Assembly (NCBI GenBank): GCA_023823795.1
Contig: CP085710.1
Coordinates: 3,250,001 to 3,314,000, forward strand
Direction of reading: 5' to 3'
DNA from: Bacillus sp. F19
GTDB taxonomy: Bacteria; Bacillota; Bacilli; Bacillales; Bacillaceae
DNA: 64,000 nucleotides
Every line of letters begins with the position of its first letter. Position 1 is the stretch's first letter. Under the pieces are notes generated by a model. It was not told the origin of the DNA. It saw only the letters and a list, made by a program, of their open reading frames with translations, and did not search any database. Made by a program: the position numbers and the translations under genes. Of the stretch, positions 35,001 through 42,155 are shown piece by piece.

Positions 35001-35638
35001 AAATAAGAAAAAGAAACTTCTTCCTCTCTATGTTTATCAATTTGATTCACAATCAGGTATACATTTTTGCCTTTATGTATCATTTCACTAATAAAAGTCA
35101 CATTCTCTTCAGATTGCACATGATTATAGTCTGTAACATAGAAAATCAGATCTGCAAGATGCAGGGTTGATTCTGTTGCCATCCGGTGAGCGGCATCTGT
35201 TGAATCAATGCCGGGCGTATCCATTATCACCACGTTTTCAGGCAGAGCCTGATAAGAATCGCTGATCTCGACTTTCAAAATTTCTTCGCCCTGCTTACAG
35301 TAATCTTTCACTTGCTGAATGGAATATTCTCCGCTCAATTTCAGCAGATTCCCGCTGCTGTCATGCAAAATGACCGACTTGTCCCCTTTTTGGAGCAGCA
35401 CCACATTAGCACTGGTCGGGATCGGACTTGTAGGCAGAATGGATTCTTCAAGGATCGTATTGATCATTGTTGATTTACCGGCAGAAAAGTGACCGGTAAA
35501 CGCAATGTGCTTTGTCTCTTTATGTACTTTATAAATAAGCTCTTTTACCTTATCTGCAGCGGCTTTATCCTCTTTCATTTTTTCGAAAACAGCAGCCGAA
35601 CGCGGCAGCAGATGGTGTTTTAACGTTTTCGTGCTCAT
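32060..35638 (-). CDS. dynA: Two-headed dynamin-like GTPase DynA
   Basis: 1192 aa, the length of B. subtilis DynA (YpbR), a fusion of two dynamin modules that tethers and fuses membranes and aids membrane repair and phage tolerance. Module 1 P-loop GHFSAGKST (49-57) with switch-like MDTPGIDSTD and G4 NQIDKH. Module 2 P-loop GAFSAGKSSFANALLG (about 620-635), VDTPGADSFNSRHTEV, NAIDLAES. Long helical stalk segments separate them. Both GTPase sites look intact. First gene of an operon with the 66-aa gene and ypbS. Confidence 0.96.
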   Translation of the reverse strand: MSTKTLKHHLLPRSAAVFEKMKEDKAAADKVKELIYKVHKETKHIAFTGHFSAGKSTMINTILEESILPTSPIPTSANVVLLQKGDKSVILHDSSGNLLKLSGEYSIQQVKDYCKQGEEILKVEISDSYQALPENVVIMDTPGIDSTDAAHRMATESTLHLADLIFYVTDYNHVQSEENVTFISEMIHKGKNVYLIVNQIDKHREEEVSFSYFRSQIEMTFGGAGLSKNHIFYTSLVDHENTHNQLQTVKKLIRETIAEDHLVIKNAQSTLISLVNEFLKWKEDDLEIKDIKADELIQQLESVQVNNEASASALQSLLDKVNSAVFDMKEQLQYILKNANLIPFETRSKAERFITAAQPGFKVGLLFSKVKTLEERQKRESDLFEEMTRHLQSQITWHLSELLKKKSAEYDIHDPVILNDIQSFDVKIQPQLLQDSIHKGATVNSQYTLTYSNDLSEAVKKECKQQALPLIEEIERHLKNQSADQIKALEQEVDEANKQLEELNETYHSLISFEQVKNDLIELMDQQNFPDINITEWMQNHPMKEPVEGMLETHKPVSALSDELTEEQPKHDHHLDQGFFSKQIARASDAMRDIPGFHMLSASLLEKAQSLQNKTFTVALFGAFSAGKSSFANALLGEKLLPSSPTPTTATINKIVPVTADKPHGLIEVKFKSEEAFLKEIADLFSIEAESVHSALSKLEKLEGGNERLKSLLPLYTHALKHFPSISGTVRAVEREEYKEFVANEEKACTVEEVIIYFDSPLTRNGITIVDTPGADSFNSRHTEVAFDYIKNADAILFVTYYNHPFSKGDREFLKQLGRVKDTFTMDKMFFVINAIDLAESKEEIEMVKEYITGQLLSHEIRHPRLYGISSLMELEKTSDPALSEFTQFQDDFMHFINNDLSASMIMSAKVELSIAKQQLQSILNAADADQEKRKHELQRLSSERAEIISKLRTDEHQLEQSQVLQEIKEQLFYVKQRTMLRFPDLFKEAFHPGAFAGSSKQTKEILENCLQDLLVSLQFHVLQELQATTLRLEKYSRKLLENVFKRHSKEMALTNNELRTSLPEFTKFQTPKLQAALKDIKSAEIRQPLKKFKNTKSFFEKNEKKNMSDELQGKLDTPITDILSAHEDQFGEYYLEQFMNECSLLLENLANQAENYYEALLSAYTNNDLTLHQKGNQTLKQIMMELKSDEQ

Positions 35639-35736
35639 TGCCTAAACCCCTTTGTCTAGCGTATATTGCTATTTTACTTGATTTTTTGCCTTTTTCCCAT
35701 CATATTATAGAATGTATGAATAGTTCTCTAGAAACC

Positions 35737-35765
35737 TGAAACTTTTTTTCGCCATGACTCGTATA
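35737..35765 (+). promoter_or_regulatory. Candidate SigW-type promoter
   Basis: TGAAAC (35737-35742), 17 bases, CGTATA (35760-35765). This fits the ECF SigW consensus (TGAAAC-N16/17-CGTA). B. subtilis spo0M is reported in the SigW regulon, consistent with the downstream Spo0M-like gene. Confidence 0.55.
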
Positions 35766-35815
35766 ACCAGTAATTGCAAATAGATTTTTTCACAAGCTGA
35801 AAGGTGGGCATTTTC

Positions 35816-36226
35816 TTGTTGTTTGGAAAGGTATTGTGTAAATTTGGAGTTGGCTCTGCAAAAATTGATCTTGTTCTAAAGGGTGATACATACTCCATCG
35901 GCGATATGATCAAAGGCGAATATATTATTAATGGCGGTGTTGTTGAACAGCGATTAAAACGAGTTGAATCAGATCTTGTGCAGACAACTTCAGATGATGA
36001 CCGCGAAATCGTGATTCATACGAACACGATTTTCTCTTCAGCTGTGATTTTGGCGCAGGAAAAAAAAGTGATGGGCTTCTCTTTTAAGCTTCCCTCTTCC
36101 CTTCAGCCATCTGATCACCGTGTATCTTATAAATTTATTACACGGCTTGTTTTTACAGATGGCATCAGCAGTGTAGATCATGACGAAATTATTATTCAGC
36201 CTGATTTATCAATTGCCAAAAGGTGA
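35816..36226 (+). CDS. Spo0M-like arrestin-fold protein, short form
   Basis: About 136 aa, matching only the N-terminal arrestin-like half of Spo0M (family PF07070): GVGSAKIDLVLKGDTYSIGDMIKGEYIINGGVVEQRLKRVESDL, FKLPSSLQPSDHRVSYKFITRLVF. Full Spo0M is about 258 aa, so this is a single-module form. TTG 35816 is eight bases after AAAGGTGG; the GTG at 35804 lies within it. Envelope-stress or sporulation role is inferred from Spo0M and the SigW-like promoter. Confidence 0.8.
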   Translation: MLFGKVLCKFGVGSAKIDLVLKGDTYSIGDMIKGEYIINGGVVEQRLKRVESDLVQTTSDDDREIVIHTNTIFSSAVILAQEKKVMGFSFKLPSSLQPSDHRVSYKFITRLVFTDGISSVDHDEIIIQPDLSIAKR

Positions 36227-36256
36227 CCGGGGTTATACTCATGTCACCTTTTTTGC
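36217..36256 (+). terminator. Terminator of the Spo0M-like gene
   Basis: AAAGGTGAC/GTCACCTTT with T run, starting at the stop codon. Confidence 0.8.
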
Positions 36257-36403
36257 ATTTTCTAATAGTGCATCCATCTATATATTGAATAACGTCTTCT
36301 TCCACTTGATACAATCCAGTCTTTTTTCAGGATTCTGCTTCACTGACTTGTTAACCGGATAGCAGTACTGCTGACTGCTTTTGCTTCATAGGTAGAATAA
36401 AAG

Positions 36404-36432
36404 AAGCCCGGACTGAAAGAGTCTGGTTTTTT
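36404..36432 (+). terminator. Isolated terminator-like hairpin
   Basis: CCGGACT-GAAAG-AGTCTGG followed by TTTTTTAT on the plus strand; no plus gene directly ends here, so it may be leftover from a lost gene. Confidence 0.45.
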
Positions 36433-36433
36433 A

Positions 36434-36797
36434 TAATCCTTTTTTCCCTATATACAGCAAATGAGAGGAAATGCCAAGCAAAGAGGGTTCCTTTGCGGTT
36501 TCAATAAGAAGTTCAATAAGGTTATTAAATTCCTGGTTTCCTTTTTCTTTCCATAGGGTTCAGGTGTTTTCGTTCAGGGCTGCACCAACCGCCGTTGATA
36601 CAGCGTGACCTTATACCCCTCTGCAGCAAGCGCCATTTAATACTTGCCATTGCCTGCTCCCTTATCAAGAATATGTGCTTTTTCAGGAAGTATTGTTTTA
36701 TGTATCGGTAATTGATTATATATTCCAGCGGTTCACGGTCTAGCCTTGCCCATTCTCTTTCAGCAAAACCGGTATAGTAGTCAATCACTGAATCCAT
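36434..36797 (-). pseudogene. Remnant of a SAM-dependent methyltransferase gene
   Basis: The 5' part encodes MDSVIDYYTGFAEREWARLDREPLEY...YIKQY, the usual N-terminus of Methyltransf_11 enzymes, then loses frame where the SAM motif should be (IRSRCINGGWCSPERK is a frameshift reading). A separate frame at 36434-36530 gives IELLIETAKEPSLLGISSHLLYIGKKGL, a typical C-terminus of that family. The core of about 100 codons is deleted. A clear dead gene. Confidence 0.75.
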
Positions 36798-36902
36798 CTT
36801 TCTTTCCCCTTTAATTTAAATGAATATTCATAAATTATACCATTTATTGTTTTTGCAATATAAAAAAAACGCTCTATAAGTTAGAACGTTTTCAGGGTTC
36901 AC

Positions 36903-38021
36903 TTAATTTTCCGGCTGTTTCATTTTAGGCTCAGCTTTTTTCGTAACTTTCCATTTGAAGATTTTATTCAGGAAATGATAGATGGCTTTTGACTCTTTCG
37001 TTAACAATGGGCCAAGGATCGCTAAAATCAGCACATAGAGAGCTGAGAATGGTTTTAGAATCGGCATTAGACCCCCTGCTATTCCTAAGTTAGCCATAAT
37101 GATCGAAAACTCTCCCCGTGAGACGATGGTCAGTCCGATGTTTAGTGAACCTTTATGAGATAACCCGGCTCTTCTGCCTGCGATCATACCCGCTGTGATA
37201 TTGCCGATAATCGTCAGTACAACAGCGCCCAGAGCAAGCCATACAGCTCCTCCAAGTAAAAATGGATCAATGCTTAGTCCGAAGCTGAAGAAAAAGAGTG
37301 CCCCGAAAAAATCACGAAATGGAACAACTAAATGTTCAATGCGGTCGCTGTGGTCTGTTTCTGAAAACACTAGACCTAATAATAGCGCGCCAATTGCTTC
37401 AGCAACATGGATTGTTTCTGAAAAACCGGCTATAAAGAACAGGGAGGCAAATACGACGATGATAAAGATTTCATCTGAAGAAATATTTAAAAGTTTATTT
37501 AAGATTGGAGTTGCTTTTCGGGCAACAATGAAAAACAAAAGCATGTACCCGAGGGCTATTAGAATGGAGGTTAAAGCACCGCCTATTGAAGTTGCATCTC
37601 CAAGAACGAGGCCTGATACGACAGATAAATATACAGCTAAAAAGATATCCTCGAACATGATAATTCCCAAAATGAGTTCGGTCTCGGTATTACCGGTTCT
37701 TCTTAAATCAACCAATACTTTAGCGACAATGGCACTGGAAGAAATTGTGATGATGCCTGCAATAATCAAGATTTCAAGCAGAGGAAATCCAGCAAGGAAG
37801 GCAAAAAGCAGCCCTACAGTAAAGTTTATTAAAATATAGATTGAACCGCCCATCACGATGGACTTCCCTGATTTGATCAATTTTCCGATAGAAAACTCGA
37901 GTCCGAGGTAAAAAAGGAGAAATAGAACACCCATGCGTCCCATAAATTCGATTATATCCGCACTCTCAATGAAGGTTAAATCAATGACTCCAATCTTAGG
38001 AGCGTGAGGACCTACAAGCAT
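36903..38021 (-). CDS. khtU: K+/H+ antiporter KhtU, frameshifted near its 5' end
   Basis: CPA2 cation/proton antiporter core: GRMGVLFLLFYLGLEFSIGKLIKSG, TISSSAIVAKVLVDL, GFSETIHVAEAIGALLLGLVFSETDHSDRIEHL, FFGALFFFSFGLSIDP, LTIVSRGEFSIIMANLG. Very close to B. subtilis YhaU/KhtU but missing the first ~37 residues. These are found in two frames: MDHLVFEVG from ATG 38131, then ALVLVAIAALLAGKFKFSIIPFLIVLG one frame away. A single base (probably an A in the GGAAAGC run near 38103) is missing. Either a real mutation or a sequence error; without it the gene spans 36903-38131. K+ efflux, with KhtT as c-di-AMP-sensing partner. Confidence 0.85.
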   Translation of the reverse strand: MLVGPHAPKIGVIDLTFIESADIIEFMGRMGVLFLLFYLGLEFSIGKLIKSGKSIVMGGSIYILINFTVGLLFAFLAGFPLLEILIIAGIITISSSAIVAKVLVDLRRTGNTETELILGIIMFEDIFLAVYLSVVSGLVLGDATSIGGALTSILIALGYMLLFFIVARKATPILNKLLNISSDEIFIIVVFASLFFIAGFSETIHVAEAIGALLLGLVFSETDHSDRIEHLVVPFRDFFGALFFFSFGLSIDPFLLGGAVWLALGAVVLTIIGNITAGMIAGRRAGLSHKGSLNIGLTIVSRGEFSIIMANLGIAGGLMPILKPFSALYVLILAILGPLLTKESKAIYHFLNKIFKWKVTKKAEPKMKQPEN

Positions 38022-38147
38022 TCCAAGGACAATGAGGAATGGAATAATGGAGAACTTAAATTTCCCTGCTAAAAGGGCTGCTATTGCTACTAAAACTAAT
38101 GCTTTCCTACTTCAAATACTAAATGATCCATCTATACATATTCCCCC

Positions 38148-38636
38148 TTAAGAAGATAATAAATTTTTAATTAGCGCTTTCAAATCCTTTCTTTCTCCTG
38201 AAATAACTAAAGTGTCACCAGCTTCGATCATCGTTTCCGGTCCTGGATTCAATACTTTTTTCTGATTTTTTTTCATGATAGCAATGACGGTTACACCGTA
38301 CTCGTTTCGAATATCAATGTCTAAAATGGATTTATTCACAGCAGGAGCACCCGGCTCTACTTTGAACCATTCAATCACAAGGTCATCAAGAGCTATTTCA
38401 ATGGACTCCAATGCTTTTGGCTTGTAAACCATGCCGCCTAAAATGGCTGCAACTTGCCTTGCTTCAGAATCATTAAATGTAACACTTGAAATACTTTCCT
38501 CATGATCATCCGCATCAAAATGATAAATTTCTCTTCTTCCATCATCATGAATCACGATGACAATTTTATCATTTGTTTTTGTAATCACTTCAAACTTTCT
38601 GCCGATTCCGGGCAATTCACTTTCTCTGCAATTCAA
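38148..38636 (-). CDS. khtT: KhtT regulatory subunit (TrkA-C domain)
   Basis: 162 aa: N-terminal ESELPGIGRKFEVIT...HDDGRREIYHFDADDHEE and C-terminal RCK_C/TrkA-C domain (about 90-162) with ILDIDIRNEYGVTVIAI and GDTLVISGERKDLKAL. In B. subtilis KhtT gates KhtU in response to c-di-AMP and pH. TTG 38636 lies seven bases after AAGGAGG; the frame upstream is spurious. The small khtS gene present in B. subtilis is not seen. Sixteen bases before khtU. Confidence 0.9.
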   Translation of the reverse strand: MNCRESELPGIGRKFEVITKTNDKIVIVIHDDGRREIYHFDADDHEESISSVTFNDSEARQVAAILGGMVYKPKALESIEIALDDLVIEWFKVEPGAPAVNKSILDIDIRNEYGVTVIAIMKKNQKKVLNPGPETMIEAGDTLVISGERKDLKALIKNLLSS

Positions 38637-38670
38637 ACCTATTCCTCCTTCACATTTGGGCAAAAAAATA

Positions 38671-38690
38671 GAGGCCTTTTTTAAGGTCTC
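38671..38690 (-). terminator. Terminator-like hairpin in the khtT leader
   Basis: GAGACCTT-AAAA-AAGGCCTC on the minus strand, then TATTTTTTT, about 27 bases before the khtT ribosome site and 10-30 bases downstream of a predicted start site. It may attenuate khtTU or simply end read-through from the gene upstream. Confidence 0.5.
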
Positions 38691-38706
38691 CATTTTTCTT
38701 AATTTC

Positions 38707-38735
38707 ATTGTATCGAACTTTTTTGATGTATTCAA
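38707..38735 (-). promoter_or_regulatory. Predicted SigA promoter of khtTU
   Basis: Minus strand TTGAAT (38730-38735), 17-base spacer, TACAAT (38707-38712). Confidence 0.6.
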
Positions 38736-38772
38736 ATAGTTTGCACTTTTATTCACAAAGTCTTCAAAGGTT

Positions 38773-39399
38773 CTAAAACTCTTTTGATGTAAACGGCAAA
38801 AAGTATTTAACCCCTCTTCTATTAAATGGAAGAACCTTCATATCTGCAATCAAATGACTGGCATATCCCGCTGTGCTCACTATAAAAGCATCATCCATCC
38901 CGATTGCCTGCTCAAATTGAAAGGCAATAACTGCAAAAAAAGCAAGGCCTAAAAGAGAATGCGTGTAGCTTCGATGGGGCACGAAGGAAGCAATAACAAT
39001 AAATGCTCCAAGCAATATGATCCATGGTTCCTGAAGAAAAACTCCGCCTGCTGCAACGCCGATTCCAGTCATTGTCAGCATATGCCTTTGCCTTATAAAT
39101 GCTGAGAGAACGATAATAGCTGTTCCAGCCCCCATACCTATCCAAATTTCATTGCCGCTTCCTTGAAAAAAGCTGTACATAATCATCAAAAAACCGACAA
39201 TCTGTGCGACTATCCGGAAAAATTGATGAGAAAACGTTATTTTGTTGCTCAATTTCCCGTCAATATCAAAATCAGGCATTAACGCAGTCAAACCGCCAAG
39301 TCCTGATAACAGTAAAGTCGACTGAAAGTCAGCCCCTGCTGAGTTTGCAATAATAAATCCTGTACCGGCTCCTATTGCCATGTGTGAAGTTCCATTCAT
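38773..39399 (-). CDS. YdjM family membrane-bound metal-dependent hydrolase
   Basis: 208 aa, about five membrane helices. YdjM/DUF457 motifs: MNGTSHMAIGAGTG, LMPDFDIDGKLSN, VPHRSYTHSLLGL, ASHLIADM. His and Asp ligands all present. Second member of this family in the window (the other at 20937). ATG 39399 gives the family-like start although AAGGAG is 13 bases away; TTG 39411 is nearer to it. Confidence 0.85.
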   Translation of the reverse strand: MNGTSHMAIGAGTGFIIANSAGADFQSTLLLSGLGGLTALMPDFDIDGKLSNKITFSHQFFRIVAQIVGFLMIMYSFFQGSGNEIWIGMGAGTAIIVLSAFIRQRHMLTMTGIGVAAGGVFLQEPWIILLGAFIVIASFVPHRSYTHSLLGLAFFAVIAFQFEQAIGMDDAFIVSTAGYASHLIADMKVLPFNRRGVKYFLPFTSKEF

Positions 39400-39588
39400 A
39401 GAAGTTTCCAATCTCCTTATTCGTTCATCTTATCATTCTAATATAAAAAAGCCCTTCTGAGAGGACTTTAATGGAAAAAGTTTCTGATTTAAGGAGAACT
39501 TAGTTGATGAAACAGCAAGTCAGAATTTCAAACAACCTTAATTAGTTCGTTTTTCCCCTTGCCGCATATAGGTCATTTCCTATTCCAA

Positions 39589-39618
39589 TAAAAAAGATCC
39601 CCAATAGGAGATCTCCAT
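39589..39618 (-). terminator. Terminator of the azoreductase gene
   Basis: GATCTCC-TATT-GGGGATC then six T on the minus strand. Confidence 0.7.
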
Positions 39619-39620
39619 TT

Positions 39621-40256
39621 TTAGAACGAATGAGCCAAGTCTTTAGCGCGTGCAATACCATTTTCTTTGATTTCTTGTGCTTTATCAGGCATTGCTGCAT
39701 GACCTTCAATAAATAAGCCATCAAATGATGGAACTCCGAAGAAATTCATCATAATGCCAAGGTGACGGTGGCCCATTTCCATTTCAGCAGCTGGTCCAGT
39801 TGAATAGATGCCGCCGCGAGCCTGGATGTGAAGAGCTTTTTTATCTGTTAATAAACCAACAGGTCCCTGCTCTGTGTATTTAAATGTTTTACCTGCTACA
39901 GCTACTGAGTCAAGGTATGCTTTCATAACCGGAGGGAATGAGAAATTCCATAGAGGTGTAACGAATACATATTTGTCAGCTGAAACAAATTGTTCGCTAA
40001 GCTCAGACAAACGTCCTACTTTTGCTTTTTCTTCTGCAGAAAGTTCTTCAAAACCTTTGCCAGTCTGAAGTTTTCCCCAGCCGCTGAATACGTCTGCATC
40101 TAAATGGGGAATGTTCTCTTTATATAGATCGATATGAACGACCTCGTCATTTGAATTTACTTCTTTGTAAGTATCCAAGAATGCTTTTCCTGCTTCCATG
40201 CTGAATGAAGCCGTGTCATCGTGCGGGTGTGCAGTGATGTATAAAACTTTTGCCAT
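39621..40256 (-). CDS. azoR: FMN-dependent NADH-azoreductase
   Basis: 211 aa flavodoxin-like fold. FMN-binding [10 protein letters not shown] (11-20), [39 protein letters not shown] and [35 protein letters not shown]. Reduces quinones and azo compounds by two electrons. An MhqR-like operator over a SigA promoter upstream suggests induction by quinones or aldehydes, as for B. subtilis azoR2. Confidence 0.93.
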   Translation of the reverse strand: MAKVLYITAHPHDDTASFSMEAGKAFLDTYKEVNSNDEVVHIDLYKENIPHLDADVFSGWGKLQTGKGFEELSAEEKAKVGRLSELSEQFVSADKYVFVTPLWNFSFPPVMKAYLDSVAVAGKTFKYTEQGPVGLLTDKKALHIQARGGIYSTGPAAEMEMGHRHLGIMMNFFGVPSFDGLFIEGHAAMPDKAQEIKENGIARAKDLAHSF

Positions 40257-40354
40257 TTTGTCATTTCACCTTTCCTTGTTTAAAATTAGAGACATTTTAT
40301 TATTGTTTGAAAGATATAAATTAAAACAATAATTTACGAATCTCTAAATTGAAT

Positions 40355-40370
40355 ATCTTTAATTCGAGAT
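40355..40370 (-). promoter_or_regulatory. MhqR-like operator
   Basis: ATCTTTAATTCGAGAT, an imperfect inverted repeat close to the MhqR site ATCTCGAATTCGAGAT as I recall it. It sits over the predicted transcription start. Confidence 0.5.
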
Positions 40371-40371
40371 A

Positions 40372-40400
40372 ATAATATCGAATATTTTATTCTTTGTCAA
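40372..40400 (-). promoter_or_regulatory. SigA promoter of the azoreductase gene
   Basis: Minus strand TTGACA (40395-40400), 17 bases, TATTAT (40372-40377). Confidence 0.8.
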
Positions 40401-40470
40401 TTGATTTGAATGGCAAATGAATCTCAATCTTAAACATCGCACATATTTTATCTTTTTTTCTATCCTATTT

Positions 40471-40508
40471 AAAAAAGCGACTGCCGTACTGTACGGCAGT
40501 CGTTTTTT
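40471..40508. terminator. Terminator of the SnoaL-like gene
   Basis: AAGCGACTGCCGTAC/GTACGGCAGTCG with A and T runs; near perfect and bidirectional. Confidence 0.85.
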
Positions 40509-40517
40509 TCGGCTATT

Positions 40518-40952
40518 TTATTTAAGCTGCTGACTTAACTCTTTTGTCATTTGCTCAGTCAGCTCTGGTCTGCCGTGAAACTTTGCAGGTGTATTCTGAA
40601 AAAGCTGAATGAGCCATTTATCTTCTCTTTTTACTGCAACCAGCGTTTGATGAGTATTAACATCCGGATTTAAATCTGTTTGCCCAGGCGGAACTATTCC
40701 TGCAATGGCGCGCAAAATGGCTGCTTCTGAATTGAGGAGCTGCACATTTTTCACTTTAGTTATAAAGGGGGCGGTTGGATGACTTTCAAAAATAGGGCTG
40801 AGATGCCCGTAAATATCGCTGCGGCCTATTGCCAGGCTGCCGTCAAACCCAATCATTTCTCCTTCTTCTGCAAAAAGATCGGCCATTTCACGTGCATTGC
40901 GGTTATTCCAAGCTTCGATAAGCTGATGATAAAGGATATGTATCGTATTCAA
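40518..40952 (-). CDS. SgcJ/EcaC-type SnoaL-like protein
   Basis: 144 aa, NTF2-like cone fold (DUF4440 type): HQLIEAWNNRNAREMADLFAEEGEMIGFDGSLAIGRSDIYGHLSPIF, VAVKREDKWLIQLFQNTPAKFHGRPE. Members bind small ligands; no catalytic function is assigned. Separately transcribed. Confidence 0.85.
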   Translation of the reverse strand: MNTIHILYHQLIEAWNNRNAREMADLFAEEGEMIGFDGSLAIGRSDIYGHLSPIFESHPTAPFITKVKNVQLLNSEAAILRAIAGIVPPGQTDLNPDVNTHQTLVAVKREDKWLIQLFQNTPAKFHGRPELTEQMTKELSQQLK

Positions 40953-41062
40953 GTCATTTCCTCCCTTTGAATGCCTTTATCCAGATTTTACATCAAATGA
41001 TTTCTAATAGAAAACAACCAGAGTTCAATACTATATAAAAAAGAGAAATAAGGATGAAAAAA

Positions 41063-41362
41063 ATGACCGAATTTCCTGTGATTCACACAAATGTTTGGGA
41101 TGCAATAGCGGCCGTACCGGCAGTTTTGATTCTTACTCAAATTTTAAAACTTTCTTTCCATATTCCCGGCAAATACGTTCCGGCTCTTGCCGGATTCCTG
41201 GGAATGGGAATCTCTATTTTCATCAGTCATCCGCATCACTTATCTTCAGGAATCTTTATGGGTTTTTTTTACGGCAGTGCAGCAGTTGGAGCCTATTCTT
41301 CGCTCAAGACTTCGATTTTGGCATACCACGGGCGTTCAAAGTATAGGGATAATTCAACATAA
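41063..41362 (+). CDS. Holin-like small membrane protein
   Basis: About 99 aa with three hydrophobic helices and a short basic tail (HGRSKYRDNST). The arrangement IPGKYVPALAGFLGMGISIFISHPHHLSSGIFMGFFYGSAAVGAYSSLKT is holin-like (phage-type holins of Firmicutes). ATG 41063 has AGGATGA nine bases upstream; the ATG at 41054 lies within it. No lysin gene is adjacent, so a lytic role is not established. Confidence 0.65.
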   Translation: MTEFPVIHTNVWDAIAAVPAVLILTQILKLSFHIPGKYVPALAGFLGMGISIFISHPHHLSSGIFMGFFYGSAAVGAYSSLKTSILAYHGRSKYRDNST

Positions 41363-41384
41363 AAAACTGCCAAAGAGGCAGCAA
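41361..41384 (-). terminator. Terminator of the 28-aa gene
   Basis: CTGCC-TCTTT-GGCAG then TTTTTT on the minus strand. Confidence 0.75.
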
Positions 41385-41390
41385 ATGTAT

Positions 41391-41477
41391 TTAAGAAGCA
41401 GTATTTACTTTTTTAAGTATGTAACCAATTAACGAGCTGTAGGCTAAGACGGTTCCTAATAGAAATAACATTGTCAT
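41391..41477 (-). CDS. 28-aa membrane peptide under Fur-like control
   Basis: 28 aa: one membrane helix (MTMLFLLGTVLAYSSLIGYI) and a basic tail LKKVNTAS. AAAAGG lies about 12 bases before the ATG. It has its own SigA promoter overlapped by a perfect Fur-type palindrome and a second box over the start site, and its own terminator. Size and control recall the Fur-regulated FbpC of B. subtilis (29 aa), but I cannot confirm sequence similarity. Confidence 0.6.
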   Translation of the reverse strand: MTMLFLLGTVLAYSSLIGYILKKVNTAS

Positions 41478-41498
41478 TGTCTCACACAACCTTTTCGC

Positions 41499-41546
41499 TG
41501 AGAATGATTCTTAAAATCAGTGTAGCATGAATGAAAATTATTTTCA
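41499..41546 (-). promoter_or_regulatory. Fur-type operators and promoter of the 28-aa gene
   Basis: Two 7-1-7 palindromes: TGAAAATTATTTTCA (41532-41546, perfect) and TGAGAATGATTCTTA (41499-41513). The promoter on the minus strand is TTGAAA (41542-41547), 17 bases, TACACT (41519-41524), so one box covers the -35 and the other the start site. Resembles Fur boxes (TGATAATNATTATCA). Confidence 0.65.
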
Positions 41547-41594
41547 ACACAAAATGCAAACCGACTGTTCAACAGTTAAGTCCCTCTAGAGTCA

Positions 41595-42155
41595 TCAAGT
41601 CTCTTCTTTCCCCGGAATAAACCTTCTTTTATTTATAAATGACTTCTTATAATCTGTATGCTTCATCAGTGCATTTTCTTCCGCAGGGATCCGGATGGAC
41701 AATATCGCTGCATTAAGAACCGTAAAAAGGATGGCAGTTGCGTAAGCTTGGAATAATATTGGAAGAAATAGAATTTCAACGGCCACAACTAAATAATTTG
41801 GATGCCTCATAAATCTGTATGGACCTTTTGCAACGACTTCAAGTCCCGGGACGATAATGATCTTTGTATTCCAAAACGGCCCTAAACTGAATACCGCCCA
41901 GTACCTGATCACCTGAGTGATTAAAATAATCGGCAGGATCATCATCCAAAGCGGTGAAATTTCTTTATTAAAGATCATTACCTCTAGTGTGAATGAGAGC
42001 AGAAACAGCAGATGAACCGCTACAATCAGCGGATAATGCTCACCGCCGTGCTCTTCTCCCCCCATGCTTTTCATGTGTGTTTCGTTTCTCTTGGCAATAA
42101 ATAATTCAGAGACTCTTTGAACAATGATAATGATGAGAAAGAGATAAAAAATCAT
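41595..42155 (-). CDS. ypbQ: Isoprenylcysteine carboxyl methyltransferase-like protein YpbQ (BpsB)
   Basis: 186 aa with about five helices; ICMT motif GPYRFMRHPNYLVVAVEILFLP and the C-terminal EENALMKHTDYKKSF. In B. subtilis it (BpsB) O-methylates the alkylpyrones made by the adjacent type III PKS. ATG 42155 overlaps the bpsA stop (ATGA), nine bases after GGGAGA. The frame open to 42170 is not used. Confidence 0.88.
   Translation of the reverse strand: MIFYLFLIIIIVQRVSELFIAKRNETHMKSMGGEEHGGEHYPLIVAVHLLFLLSFTLEVMIFNKEISPLWMMILPIILITQVIRYWAVFSLGPFWNTKIIIVPGLEVVAKGPYRFMRHPNYLVVAVEILFLPILFQAYATAILFTVLNAAILSIRIPAEENALMKHTDYKKSFINKRRFIPGKEET

Noticed and set aside
32060-35638. Antisense frames inside dynA
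   Set aside because: Shadows of the dynamin coding sequence without ribosome sites.
37195-37839. 214-aa plus-strand open frame opposite khtU
   Set aside because: Exact antisense of a well-conserved antiporter; low-complexity mirror composition.
39495-39560. 12-codon frames on both strands between the YdjM-like and azoreductase genes
   Set aside because: Too short and unconserved in appearance despite an AAGGAG-like string.
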